Assembly: GCF_003387075.1 (NCBI RefSeq)
Contig: NZ_QUMQ01000001.1
Coordinates: forward strand, 6,882,001-6,946,000
Length of the DNA stretch: 64,000 nucleotides
Origin: Asanoa ferruginea
GTDB lineage: Bacteria > Actinomycetota > Actinomycetes > Mycobacteriales > Micromonosporaceae
Direction of reading: 5' to 3'
Shown: piece after piece, positions 40,988 to 49,553 of the stretch
Layout of the letters: each line of letters begins with the position of its first letter
How positions within the stretch are numbered: position 1 is the first letter of the stretch
Notes under the pieces: model-generated
What the model saw: the letters and a program-made list of their open reading frames with translations, nothing else
Databases searched by the model: none
Told to the model about the DNA's origin: nothing
Made by a program: the position numbers and the translations under genes

Positions 40988-41902
40988 ATGCGTAGGTGGC
41001 CGATCGGGCTGGCCCTGTGGTTCGTGGTGCTGGCGGCCGTCGAGGTCGCCGGCTTCGTGGCGGTCGCGCGGTTCTTCGTGCGGTCCTCGCACGGGCAACT
41101 GCTCGACACCGTCGCGCTGGCCGGCAACTGGATCGGGCAGGCCCGCATCGAGGGCGCCGTCGACTCCGTGCTCAACACCGTGTCGGTGGTGTCGCTGCTC
41201 GCCGCCACGGCGGCGATCGGCTTTCTCGCGCTGATCCGCGGCCGGGTCGCGCTGGCGTTCGGCACGATCCTGCTGATCGTCGGCGCCAACCTGACCACCC
41301 AGGTGCTCAAACGGCTGATCGACCGGCCCGAACTCGGCGTCGACATGGAGCGGGCGGCGGCCGGCAACAGCCTGCCGAGCGGGCACAGCACGATCGCCGC
41401 CTCCGTCGTGATCGCGCTGCTGCTGGTGCTGCCGGCGCGGCTGCGCGGTGCCGTCGCCATGCTCGGCGCGGCGGCGGCCGCGATCGTCGGCATCGCGACC
41501 TTGTCGGCCGGCTGGCACCGGCCCAGCGACGTGGTCGCGGCCTTCCTGGTCGTCGGCGTCTGGGCCAACATCGCCGGGCTGTTCATCCTGGTGGCGCAGC
41601 GCCGGCACGGCGACGTCGACTACGGCCCGGCCAACCGGTTCGCCACGGTGACCCTCGCGCTGGTCGGGCTCGGGTTGCTGGCCGGCGCCGCGCTCGCGCT
41701 GGGCCTGACCAACCAGGTGCTCTCGACGCCGGTCGACGAGCTGAGCCGGCACCGGCTGCTGGCCGCCTACGGCGGCGGGGCGATGGGCATCGCCGGCTCG
41801 GCCAGCCTCCTGGTCGCCTCGGTGCTGGCGACCGCGCACCGGGTGGTGCCACAGGCCGTCGCGGCGCGGGCACAGGATCTGCACATCGCCGCCGCCGGCT
41901 GA
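40988..41902 (+). CDS. PAP2-family membrane phosphatase
   Basis: A 304-residue membrane protein with about seven hydrophobic segments. The three PAP2 motifs are present: KRLIDRPELG (KxxxxxxRP), PSGHS, and SAGWHRPSDVVAA (SRxxxxxHxxxD type, Ala-Gly replacing Arg). Such enzymes dephosphorylate lipid phosphates such as phosphatidic acid or undecaprenyl pyrophosphate on the outer face of the membrane. Its substrate is not evident from the neighbours. Confidence 0.87.
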   Translation: MRRWPIGLALWFVVLAAVEVAGFVAVARFFVRSSHGQLLDTVALAGNWIGQARIEGAVDSVLNTVSVVSLLAATAAIGFLALIRGRVALAFGTILLIVGANLTTQVLKRLIDRPELGVDMERAAAGNSLPSGHSTIAASVVIALLLVLPARLRGAVAMLGAAAAAIVGIATLSAGWHRPSDVVAAFLVVGVWANIAGLFILVAQRRHGDVDYGPANRFATVTLALVGLGLLAGAALALGLTNQVLSTPVDELSRHRLLAAYGGGAMGIAGSASLLVASVLATAHRVVPQAVAARAQDLHIAAAG

Positions 41903-41916
41903 GCACATCGGATCCG

Positions 41917-41922
41917 TAGCGT
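41917..41922 (+). promoter_or_regulatory. Probable -10 box of radical SAM gene
   Basis: TAGCGT lies 6 nt before ATG 41929, supporting that ATG over the internal ATG at 41941 and a leaderless mRNA. Confidence 0.4.
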
Positions 41923-41928
41923 CGGATC

Positions 41929-43464
41929 ATGCGGGTAACCATGATCCTTCCGGCGTTGACCGAGGCCACCGGCCCGTTGTTCCGGCCGGTGAAGTACGCG
42001 TTGTTCCCGCCGCTCGGGCTCGCCACGCTGGCCGGCTATCTGCGCCCCGACGACGAGGTGCGGATCTGGGACGAGCACGTCGAGCGCCTCCGGGTCGACG
42101 ACGACCGGCCGGACCTGGTGGTCATCCAGCCCTACATCACCTCGGCGCGGCGCTCCTACGAGTTGGCCGACGGCTACCGCGCCCGCGGCGTACACGTGGC
42201 AATGGGTGGTCTGCATGTCACGTCGCTGCCCGAGGAGGCCGCCGCGCACGCCGACACCGTCTTCGTCGGCCCGGGGGAGGACACCTGGCCGGTGTTCCTC
42301 GACGAGTTCCGCCGGGGCGAGGCCCGCAAGCGCTATGACTCGACGACCCGCACGCTGACCGGGCTGCCGCCGGTGCGCCGTGACCTGATCCAACGCCACC
42401 GCTATCTCGTGCCGAACTCCATCGTGGTCTCGCGCGGCTGCCCGCACCACTGCGACTTCTGCTACAAGGACGCGTTCTTCGAGGGCGGCAAGTCGTTCTA
42501 CACCCAGACCGTCGACGCGGCGCTGGCCGAGATCGACCGGCTGCCGGGCCGCCACGTCTACTTCCTCGACGACCACCTGCTCGGCAACCGCCGCTTCGCC
42601 GAGGCACTGTTCGCCGGCATGGAAGGCACCGGACGGGTCTGGCAGGCGGCCGGCACCGTCGACTCGGTGCTCGCGCCCGGGCTGCTGGAGAAGGCCGTCG
42701 CCGCCGGCCTGCGCAGCCTGTTCGTCGGCTTCGAGACCATCAACAGCGACAACCTGCGGACCCAGAAGAAGCGGCAGAACATCGGCCGTGACTACGCGGC
42801 CGTGGTGCGCCGGCTGCGCGACCAGGGCGTGATGGTCAACGCCAGCTTCGTCTTCGGGATGGACGGCGACACGCCCGACGTCTTCGACCGCACCGTCGAG
42901 TGGGCCGTCCAGCAAGGCATCGAGACCGCGACGTTCCACATCATGACCCCTTATCCGGGTACGGGGCTCTACCGGCGAATGGCGGCGGCCGACCGGATCG
43001 TGCATGCCGACTGGGACCTCTACGACACCCGGCACGTCGTCTACCGGCCGGTCGGGATGACGCCGCGGCAGCTCGAAGACGGCTACTGGCGGGCCTACCG
43101 CGAGTTCTACCGCTGGGGCGCGATCTGGCGTGGCGCGTCCACAAAGGAGCAACGCCGGGATCGCTGGCGGCACCTGGCCTACGCCGGCGGCTGGAAGAAG
43201 TTCGAGCCGGTGTGGGACATGCTGATCCGGACCGGCGGCGTCACCCGGGCGTTGCCGTTGCTCGAGTCGGCGTTAGCCAGCTTCGGCGGTCGGCGCTCCA
43301 TAACGGCGGACCGCTCGGCGGGCGAGCGATCGGCGGTGCACTTCGGACGGCCCGTCGTAGATGCGGAACGGCCTGATCTCGCGGGCGATCCGGGCGACCG
43401 GCAGGTCGGCGGAGACGCCGGCGCCGCCGCACAGCTGCATCGCGCGGTCGGCGACCCGGTGTAG
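41929..43464 (+). CDS. B12-binding-domain radical SAM protein
   Basis: A 511-residue protein. The N-terminal Rossmann-like cobalamin-binding domain (~1-130; ALFPPLGLATLAGYL, RIWDEHVE, VAMGGLHVTSLPEEAAAHADTVFVGPGE) precedes a radical SAM core with the [4Fe-4S] motif CPHHCDFC (~167-174) and FLDDHLLGNRR, GFETINSDNL and NASFVFGMDGDT. It belongs to the large B12-binding radical SAM class, often methyltransferases; the substrate is unknown. Its last ~64 codons run antisense through the end of the acyl-CoA dehydrogenase gene, and this tail looks unlike a conserved domain. Confidence 0.87.
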   Translation: MRVTMILPALTEATGPLFRPVKYALFPPLGLATLAGYLRPDDEVRIWDEHVERLRVDDDRPDLVVIQPYITSARRSYELADGYRARGVHVAMGGLHVTSLPEEAAAHADTVFVGPGEDTWPVFLDEFRRGEARKRYDSTTRTLTGLPPVRRDLIQRHRYLVPNSIVVSRGCPHHCDFCYKDAFFEGGKSFYTQTVDAALAEIDRLPGRHVYFLDDHLLGNRRFAEALFAGMEGTGRVWQAAGTVDSVLAPGLLEKAVAAGLRSLFVGFETINSDNLRTQKKRQNIGRDYAAVVRRLRDQGVMVNASFVFGMDGDTPDVFDRTVEWAVQQGIETATFHIMTPYPGTGLYRRMAAADRIVHADWDLYDTRHVVYRPVGMTPRQLEDGYWRAYREFYRWGAIWRGASTKEQRRDRWRHLAYAGGWKKFEPVWDMLIRTGGVTRALPLLESALASFGGRRSITADRSAGERSAVHFGRPVVDAERPDLAGDPGDRQVGGDAGAAAQLHRAVGDPV

Positions 43465-44445
43465 CGCTTCCGCGCCGAACACCTTCGCCAGCGAGGTCTC
43501 CTCGCGCCCGGCCCCGCCGGCGTCGAGCACCCGGCACGCGGTCAGCAGCAGCGACCGGGTGGCGGCCAGGTCGATCTCGTTGTCGGCGATCATCAACTCG
43601 ACCATGCCCTGCCGGGCCAGCGGGCCGCCGAAGGCACTGCGACCGCTGACGTAGGCGACCGCCGTCTCGTGAGCCCGCTGTGCCGCGCCGAGCCAGCGCA
43701 TCACGTGGGTCAGCCGGGCCGGGCCGAGCCGCACCTGGGCGTAATGGAACCCCTCGTCGACCGCACCGAGCACATCGTCGGACGAGACCCGAACGTCGGT
43801 CAGCGTCAGCTCGCAGTGCCCGCCGATCATCGATCGGTCCATTGTGGGCACATGCCGGGTGAGCTCGATCCCGGGGCGGTCGGCGGGCACCAGGAACATC
43901 GTCGCGCCGCCGTCGGTCCTGGCCATCACGATGAAGAAGCCGGCACCGTCGGCACCGGTGATGAACTTCTTGCGCCCGGTCAGCGACCAGCCGTTGTCGG
44001 TGGCTCTTGCCGTCGTTCGCAACGCGCTCGGGTCCGATCCGGCACCCGGCGGTGGCTCGGTCATCGCGAACGCCGAGCGCTGTTCGCCCCTGGCCAGCGG
44101 TGCCAGGTAGCGTTCCCGCTGCGCGCCGACCGCGACCCGTTCCAACAGGTGCAGGTTGCCCTCGTCGGGTGCGTTGATGTTGAGGGCCATCGGGCCGAAC
44201 AGCGACCGCCCGGCCGCCTCGAAGACCGGCGCCCGGTCGACCATCCCCAGGCCGAGCCCGCCGAACTCGCGGGGCGCGTGCGGTGCGAAGACGCCGGCCT
44301 CCCGGGCCAGCTTCTGGAGGTCGGCCCGGAGTGCGTCACCACCCGCGGCGGTGACGTCGCCGTCGTTGGCGTCTTCGACCGGTAGCACGTGCGCGTCGAC
44401 GAACGCCCTGGTCCGGGCGACGAGGTCATCGGGATGGCTGGTCAT
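43273..44445 (-). CDS. ACAD10/11-like acyl-CoA dehydrogenase
   Basis: A 390-residue flavoprotein of the acyl-CoA dehydrogenase family. FAD/substrate blocks are SAFAMTEPPPGAGSDP, LTGRKKFITGADGAGFFIVMAR and CGGAGVSADLPVARIAREIRPFRIYDGPSEVHR. The segment YAQVRLGPARLTHVMRWLGAAQRAHE resembles ACAD10/11 proteins, which eliminate phosphate from 4-phosphoryloxyacyl-CoA after a linked kinase domain. ATG 44445 has a GAGGTG upstream. It is divergent from the flavin monooxygenase, with palindromes between them. Confidence 0.86.
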   Translation of the reverse strand: MTSHPDDLVARTRAFVDAHVLPVEDANDGDVTAAGGDALRADLQKLAREAGVFAPHAPREFGGLGLGMVDRAPVFEAAGRSLFGPMALNINAPDEGNLHLLERVAVGAQRERYLAPLARGEQRSAFAMTEPPPGAGSDPSALRTTARATDNGWSLTGRKKFITGADGAGFFIVMARTDGGATMFLVPADRPGIELTRHVPTMDRSMIGGHCELTLTDVRVSSDDVLGAVDEGFHYAQVRLGPARLTHVMRWLGAAQRAHETAVAYVSGRSAFGGPLARQGMVELMIADNEIDLAATRSLLLTACRVLDAGGAGREETSLAKVFGAEALHRVADRAMQLCGGAGVSADLPVARIAREIRPFRIYDGPSEVHRRSLARRAVRRYGAPTAEAG

Positions 44446-44526
44446 GGGGCACCTCGCGGTCAGATTCCAAAAATGTTTCACGCAGGTGTTGCTCGTCACA
44501 CGGTGCAAGGTCCAGACTGCTCGCTA

Positions 44527-44561
44527 CCGAGCGAGCGCTCGGACTGTATCAAGACTGATAC
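44527..44561. promoter_or_regulatory. Operator-like palindromes in divergent promoter
   Basis: CCGAGCGAGCGCTCGG (44527-44542) is an inverted repeat of two perfect 7-bp arms around AG. Close by, GTATC and GATAC (44546-44550 and 44557-44561) flank a 6-bp spacer. Both lie between the divergent dehydrogenase and monooxygenase starts and could bind the TetR protein encoded at 51484. Confidence 0.5.
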
Positions 44562-44579
44562 GGACGGAAGGGCGCGTCA

Positions 44580-46328
44580 ATGGCGACGGAAACACCCAAC
44601 GCGGCCGCGGCCACGTTCGCCGCGTGGCTGGACCGATTCACCGCGGCCCTGCAAGGCGCCGATGCCGCGGGCACCTCCGCGCTGCTCGCCCGCGACTGCT
44701 GGTGGCGCGACCTGCTGGCCCTCACCTGGGACCTGGGCACCTACCAGGGCCGCGCGGGCGTGGCGGCGATGCTGGGCCAGCACCTCAAGCCGGGCTCGGT
44801 CACGAACCTGGAGATGACCACCGAGTTCGGTCCCCGCGGCGGCGGTGGCGACCCCGTCGAAGGCTTCATCACCTTCGAGACCCCGCTCGGCTTCGGCCGC
44901 GGCGCCGTCCGGCTGGTGGAGGAAGACGGCGAGTGGGTCGCCTGGACCGTGCTCACCGAACTCGACGACCTTCGCGGCCACGAGCGGGCGATCGGCCCGC
45001 ACCGGTCGCGCGGTCCGCGGCACAACCCGGGCACCGACGGCCGCAACTGGCTCCAGCAGCGGCAGGACCACGTGAAATTCGCCGACTCCGAGCCCGACGT
45101 CGTCGTCATCGGCGCTGGCCAGGGTGGCCTGACGGTCGCCGCCAACCTCGGCCTGATGGGCGTCGACACGCTGGTGCTGGAGAAGAGCGAGCGGGTCGGC
45201 GACGGGTGGCGCAAGCGCTACCACTCGCTGGTCCTGCACGACCCGGTGTGGGCCGACGCCCTGCCCTACATGCCCTATCCCGCCTCGTGGCCGGTCTACT
45301 GCCCCAAGGACAAGATCGCGGACTGGTTCGAGTCGTACGCCTCGGCGATGGAGCTCAACGTCTGGACGTCGGCGGCTCTTACGGAAAGCGACTTCGACGA
45401 GGCCAGCGGCCGATGGACGTTGCGAGTCAGCACGCCGGACGGCGAGCGCGTCGTTCGTCCCCGTGACGTCATCCTGGCGACCGGCGCCGCCGGCGAGCCC
45501 AACGTGCCCGCCGTGCCGGGCCGCGAGACCTTCGCGGGCACCAGCTACCACTCGAGCCAGCACAGCTCGGCCGGAAGCTGGGCCGGGAAGAAGGCGGTCG
45601 TCGTCGGCGCCTGCAACAGCGGCCACGACATCGCGCAGGACCTCTACGAGGCCGGCGCCGACGTCACGCTCGTGCAGCGCTCGTCGACCCACATCATCAG
45701 CCAGGAGCACGGCATCCCGGCCATCTTCGGCAGCAACTTCGTCGAGGGCGGCCCGCCCACGGCGTACGCAGACCTGCTCGCCGCCGGCACCCCATGGCCG
45801 CTCGTGCTGGAACTGGCCAAGGACGGCGTCAAAGAGACCGCCAAGAAGGACGCGGACCTGCTCGCGGCCCTCGACGCGGTCGGCTTCAAGCGCAACGACG
45901 GTCCCGACGGCACCGGCCTGATGGGCTATGCGCTGGCGTACGGCGGCGGCTACTACATCGACGTGGGTGCTTCCGGGCTGATCGCCGACGGCAAGATCAA
46001 GCTCGCGCAGGGCTCCGGCCTCGCCGAGTTCACCGCCGACGGCATCCGCCTCGAAGACGGCCGCACGCTCGACGCCGACCTGGTGGTCCTGGCCACCGGC
46101 TACAAGAACATGCGCGAGACCGCCCGCCGGCTGTTCGGCGACGCGGTCGCCGACCGGCTGCCCCTCGTCCTGGGCATCGGCGACGACGGCGAGATCGGCG
46201 GTCTCTACCGGCGGACCGGTCATCCGGCCTTCTGGTATATGGGTGGGCCGCTCGCCTGGGTCCGCATCTATTCGAAACACCTGGCCCTACAGATCACCGC
46301 GAAGCACGCGGGACTCCCTACGCCCTAA
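44580..46328 (+). CDS. Flavin-dependent monooxygenase with SnoaL-like N-terminus
   Basis: A 582-residue protein. Residues ~8-140 form a SnoaL/NTF2-like domain (FAAWLDRFTAALQGADAAGTSALLARDCWWRD). The rest is an FMO-type oxygenase with FAD motif VVVIGAGQGGLTVAANL (~174-190) and NAD(P)H motif VVVGACNSGHDIAQDL, then LATGYKNMRET. The fusion is known in actinobacterial and fungal FMO-like proteins. It would insert oxygen into a small substrate, possibly a ketone (Baeyer-Villiger type); this is not proven, since the classic BVMO fingerprint is not evident. GGAAGG precedes ATG 44580. Confidence 0.85.
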   Translation: MATETPNAAAATFAAWLDRFTAALQGADAAGTSALLARDCWWRDLLALTWDLGTYQGRAGVAAMLGQHLKPGSVTNLEMTTEFGPRGGGGDPVEGFITFETPLGFGRGAVRLVEEDGEWVAWTVLTELDDLRGHERAIGPHRSRGPRHNPGTDGRNWLQQRQDHVKFADSEPDVVVIGAGQGGLTVAANLGLMGVDTLVLEKSERVGDGWRKRYHSLVLHDPVWADALPYMPYPASWPVYCPKDKIADWFESYASAMELNVWTSAALTESDFDEASGRWTLRVSTPDGERVVRPRDVILATGAAGEPNVPAVPGRETFAGTSYHSSQHSSAGSWAGKKAVVVGACNSGHDIAQDLYEAGADVTLVQRSSTHIISQEHGIPAIFGSNFVEGGPPTAYADLLAAGTPWPLVLELAKDGVKETAKKDADLLAALDAVGFKRNDGPDGTGLMGYALAYGGGYYIDVGASGLIADGKIKLAQGSGLAEFTADGIRLEDGRTLDADLVVLATGYKNMRETARRLFGDAVADRLPLVLGIGDDGEIGGLYRRTGHPAFWYMGGPLAWVRIYSKHLALQITAKHAGLPTP

Positions 46329-46342
46329 GCGTTTCCGGCTCC

Positions 46343-46379
46343 GGCATCGGACGGCCCTGTTGAGGGCCGTCCCGATGCC
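46343..46379. terminator. Strong hairpin between monooxygenase and ABC transporter genes
   Basis: GGCATCGGACGGCCCT (46343-46358) pairs with AGGGCCGTCCCGATGCC (46363-46379) around a GTTG loop, with one bulged base. There is no T-tract. It follows the monooxygenase stop by 14 bp and precedes the transporter, so it may terminate or attenuate transcription between them. Confidence 0.7.
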
Positions 46380-46435
46380 GCGCGCCCTCGACCGCCCCGG
46401 GCCCGACCCCATCCCGAAGCCCAAAGGAGTTCTCA

Positions 46436-47584
46436 GTGAAGCGTTCCCGTGGCGCCATCCGCCGGGCGGTCATCGCCGGAGCGGCCTGCGCCAGCATTCT
46501 TCTCACCGCCGCCGCCTGCGGCAGCAACGACGATGGTGCCGGCAGCAGCGGTTCCGGCTCCAAGAAGCTCGTCTACTTCATGGCACCGAACACCACGCCG
46601 ACCCGCTACATCCAGCAGGACGGCCCGGCGTTCGAGAAGGCGATCAAGGCGCTGGACCCTACCGTCGAGGTCAAGTTCGTCAACGCCGGCGGCGACTCCA
46701 ACCAGCAACTCGCGCAGGCCAACGCGGCGATCGCCGCCGGCGCGAAGGCGCTGGTCGTCGTCGCCGCCGACCCGAACACCAGCGCGGGCCTCCTCCAGGC
46801 CGCCGAGCAGGCCAAGGTGCCGGTGATCGGCTACGAGAACCCGCCGGTCAAGGGCACCCTCTACAGCCAGGTGATCTTCGACCCGGAGAAGGTCGGCGCG
46901 CAGCAGGCCACCTACTTCGCGTCGCAGGTCAGCAGCGGCAAGCTCGGCGCCAAGCCGGTCAAGATCTCCCGGCAGTTCGGCAACAAGGGTGACGTCTACA
47001 CCACCCAGATGCTGGCCGGGCAGAACAAGGTGCTCGACCCGCTGATCGCCAGCGGCGACATCCAGGTGGTCTGCGAGGACTACATCAAGGACTGGGCGCC
47101 GGACAACGCGACCAAGGCAACCGAGCAGTGCCTGACCAAGACGCAGAACGGCGTCGGTGCCTTCTTCGGCTTCTACGACGGCATCACGGCCGGCATCATC
47201 GCCGCGCTCAAGGGCAAGAACCTCAAGATCCCGGTGTACGGCGGCCAGAACCCCGAGTTGACCGGCCTCCAGTACATGCTCACCGGTGACCAGCAGGACA
47301 ACGTGCTCAAGGCGTTCAAGGTCGAGGCCGAGGCGGCCGCGAAGATCGCGATCGCGGCGATCGGTGGCCAGCAGCCGCCGGCCGACCTGGTCAAGGACAC
47401 CATCGACAACGGTGCGATGGCGGTCCCGACGGCCAAGCTCGACGCGACGCTGATCCACCTCGAAGACGGCAAGGACCCCGGTGACGCCGTGCAGCAGGCG
47501 GTCGACCTCGGGATGTTCACCTGGGCCCAGATCTGCACCGGCCCGGCCGCCGACACCCAGACCTGCAAGACGAGGAACAAGTGA
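46436..47584 (+). CDS. ABC transporter binding lipoprotein (ribose/fructose type)
   Basis: A 382-residue binding protein with a lipoprotein signal (AGAACASILLTAAACG). It has the peripla_BP_4 fold of ribose/xylose-type receptors: KKLVYFMAPNTTPTRYIQQDGPAF, QANAAIAAGAKALVVVAADP and VKISRQFGNKGDVYTTQMLAGQN. AAAGGAG precedes GTG 46436. It is the first gene of a chain of overlapping genes that continues to 53902, so its ligand is probably the substrate of the following ligase, SDR and kinase, or a related compound. Confidence 0.9.
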   Translation: MKRSRGAIRRAVIAGAACASILLTAAACGSNDDGAGSSGSGSKKLVYFMAPNTTPTRYIQQDGPAFEKAIKALDPTVEVKFVNAGGDSNQQLAQANAAIAAGAKALVVVAADPNTSAGLLQAAEQAKVPVIGYENPPVKGTLYSQVIFDPEKVGAQQATYFASQVSSGKLGAKPVKISRQFGNKGDVYTTQMLAGQNKVLDPLIASGDIQVVCEDYIKDWAPDNATKATEQCLTKTQNGVGAFFGFYDGITAGIIAALKGKNLKIPVYGGQNPELTGLQYMLTGDQQDNVLKAFKVEAEAAAKIAIAAIGGQQPPADLVKDTIDNGAMAVPTAKLDATLIHLEDGKDPGDAVQQAVDLGMFTWAQICTGPAADTQTCKTRNK

Positions 47585-48348
47585 CGTCGTTATTGGAGCT
47601 GACCAAGCTCTCCAAGCATTTCGGCGGCGTGCGCGCACTGCACGAGGTCGACATGTCGGTGGACGAGGGCGAGGTCGTGGCGCTCGTCGGCGACAACGGC
47701 GCGGGCAAGTCCACCCTGGTGAAGATCGTGTCCGGTGTGGAGTCACCCGACGGCGGCGAGATCCGGGTCCGCGGCGAGGCCAGGCGGCTGGAGTCGCCGC
47801 GGGCCGCCGCGGACGCGGGGATCCGCACGGTCTTCCAGGACCTCTCGTTGTGCGACAACCTCGACGCCGTGCAGAACCTCTTCCTCGGCCAGGAGCGCTA
47901 CGGCGCTCTCTGGTCGGGGAGGCGGGTCCGCCGGCACGTGATGGAGGAGCAGGCACAGCGGGTGCTCGAGTCGCTGTCGGTCAAGCTGCGCGCGCTCAAC
48001 ACCCCGGTCGTCGCGCTGTCCGGCGGGCAGCGCCAGGGCATCGCGATCGGCCGCGCGCTGATCAGCGACCCCGCCGTGGTGCTGCTCGACGAGCCGACCG
48101 CCGCGCTGGGCGTGTCCCAGCGCGGCGAGGTCCTCGACCTGATCCACCGCCTGCGCGACCAGGGCCGCGGTGTCGTGGTGATCTCCCACGACATGAAGGA
48201 CGTGCGGCAGGTCGCCGACCGCATCGTGGTCCTGCGGCTCGGCGCGAAGGTCGCCGAGTTCCGCCGCGGCGAATACACACCGGCCGACCTGGTCGGCGCG
48301 ATCACCGGGGCCCATGAGTCCACCGACGACGAGGCTGGAGAGCCGTGA
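47581..48348 (+). CDS. ABC transporter ATP-binding protein (single ABC domain)
   Basis: A 255-residue ATPase with Walker A GDNGAGKST, signature LSGGQRQGIAIG, Walker B VVLLDEPTAALG and the switch His in VVVISHDMKDV. Unlike RbsA, it has one ABC domain, as in FrcA-type systems, and would act as a homodimer. It overlaps both neighbours by 4 bp. Confidence 0.92.
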   Translation: MTSLLELTKLSKHFGGVRALHEVDMSVDEGEVVALVGDNGAGKSTLVKIVSGVESPDGGEIRVRGEARRLESPRAAADAGIRTVFQDLSLCDNLDAVQNLFLGQERYGALWSGRRVRRHVMEEQAQRVLESLSVKLRALNTPVVALSGGQRQGIAIGRALISDPAVVLLDEPTAALGVSQRGEVLDLIHRLRDQGRGVVVISHDMKDVRQVADRIVVLRLGAKVAEFRRGEYTPADLVGAITGAHESTDDEAGEP

Positions 48349-49553
48349 GCGTCTCGACATCCACCGCGCCCGAGACACCGGCTCGGGCCGGCCGGGCCCG
48401 GGTTGGCCGGCTTTTCGAGGGGGCGGCCCGCGCGAATCGCAGCATCCCGGTGCTGGTCGTCCTCGCGATCATCTGGGCCGTCTTCTACAGCCAGAGCTCG
48501 GCCTACCTGAGCTTCCAGAACATCACCAACCTGACGCTGCAGATCGTGACCACCGCGATCCTCGCCCTCGGCGTCGTCTTCGTGCTGCTGGTCGGCGAGA
48601 TCGACCTGTCGTCGGCGGTGCTGTCGGGCGTCTGCGCCGCCGTTGCCGCCGGGCTGGTCGTCAACCACGGCCAGCCGCTGGCGGTCGGCATCGCGGCGGG
48701 CGTGGCGACCGGCATGGTCGTCACGTTCATCGAGGCACAGATCATCATGTTCGGCGTGCCGTCGCTGATCGTGACGCTCGGCGGCATGGTCATCCTCCAG
48801 GGCCTCATCCTGGTCGTGCTGCCGCCCGAGTTCACTGTCAGCGTGGCCGGCACCCCGTTCGCGAAGATCGCGAGCACGGCCGTCCCGGCGGGCGCGAGCT
48901 ATGGGCTGGCGGTGGCGGGCACCCTCGCGTACACCGGATATCGGCTCTTCCAACGCCGTGAGCGGCTGTCCACCGGCTCGCTCAGCTCGCTGGCCGCCGT
49001 CGTCGTGCCGTCGGTGGTCGTCGCGGCAGTGCTCTTCGGCGGCGTCTACACACTCACCCAGCAGCGCGGGCTGCCGTTGCCGCTGCTGATCCTCGCGGTC
49101 ATGCTGCTGATCGCCTGGTATGCCACGACACAGACCCGTTACGGCATCCACCTGTACGCCGTCGGCGGCGACCGCGAGGCCGCACAGCGCGCCGGCATTC
49201 CGGTGCGCCGGATGGTGCTCTACTCGTTCCTCGTCCTCGGTGTCTGCGCCGCCATCGCCGGCATGGTCGACTCGTCGCGCCAACTCGGCGTCTCGGTCAC
49301 CTCCGGCGCCGGGCCGCTGATGCTCAACGCGATCGCCGCGGCGGTGGTCGGCGGCACCAGCCTCTTCGGCGGGCGGGGCTCGATCTGGGCGGCGCTGCTC
49401 GGTGCGCTGGTGATCGGGTCGATCAGCAACGGCGTACAACTGCTGGGTCTGTCGACCGAAGTTCAGTATTTCGCGACGGGCTCGGTGCTGATCGTGGCCG
49501 TCGCCGTCGACGTGGTGCTCACCCGCGGCTCGCTGTTGTCCGGGCGGCGTTGA
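48345..49553 (+). CDS. ABC transporter permease (RbsC/XylH type)
   Basis: A 402-residue membrane protein of the branched-chain-amino-acid/ribose permease family with about ten helices. Family blocks are FVLLVGEIDLSSAVLSGVCAA, GVPSLIVTLGGMVILQGL, YAVGGDREAAQRAGIPVRRM and VVGGTSLFGGRGSIWAALLGALVIGSISNGVQLLG. It forms the channel for the receptor and ATPase encoded upstream. It overlaps the next gene start (TGATG). Confidence 0.92.
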   Translation: MSVSTSTAPETPARAGRARVGRLFEGAARANRSIPVLVVLAIIWAVFYSQSSAYLSFQNITNLTLQIVTTAILALGVVFVLLVGEIDLSSAVLSGVCAAVAAGLVVNHGQPLAVGIAAGVATGMVVTFIEAQIIMFGVPSLIVTLGGMVILQGLILVVLPPEFTVSVAGTPFAKIASTAVPAGASYGLAVAGTLAYTGYRLFQRRERLSTGSLSSLAAVVVPSVVVAAVLFGGVYTLTQQRGLPLPLLILAVMLLIAWYATTQTRYGIHLYAVGGDREAAQRAGIPVRRMVLYSFLVLGVCAAIAGMVDSSRQLGVSVTSGAGPLMLNAIAAAVVGGTSLFGGRGSIWAALLGALVIGSISNGVQLLGLSTEVQYFATGSVLIVAVAVDVVLTRGSLLSGRR

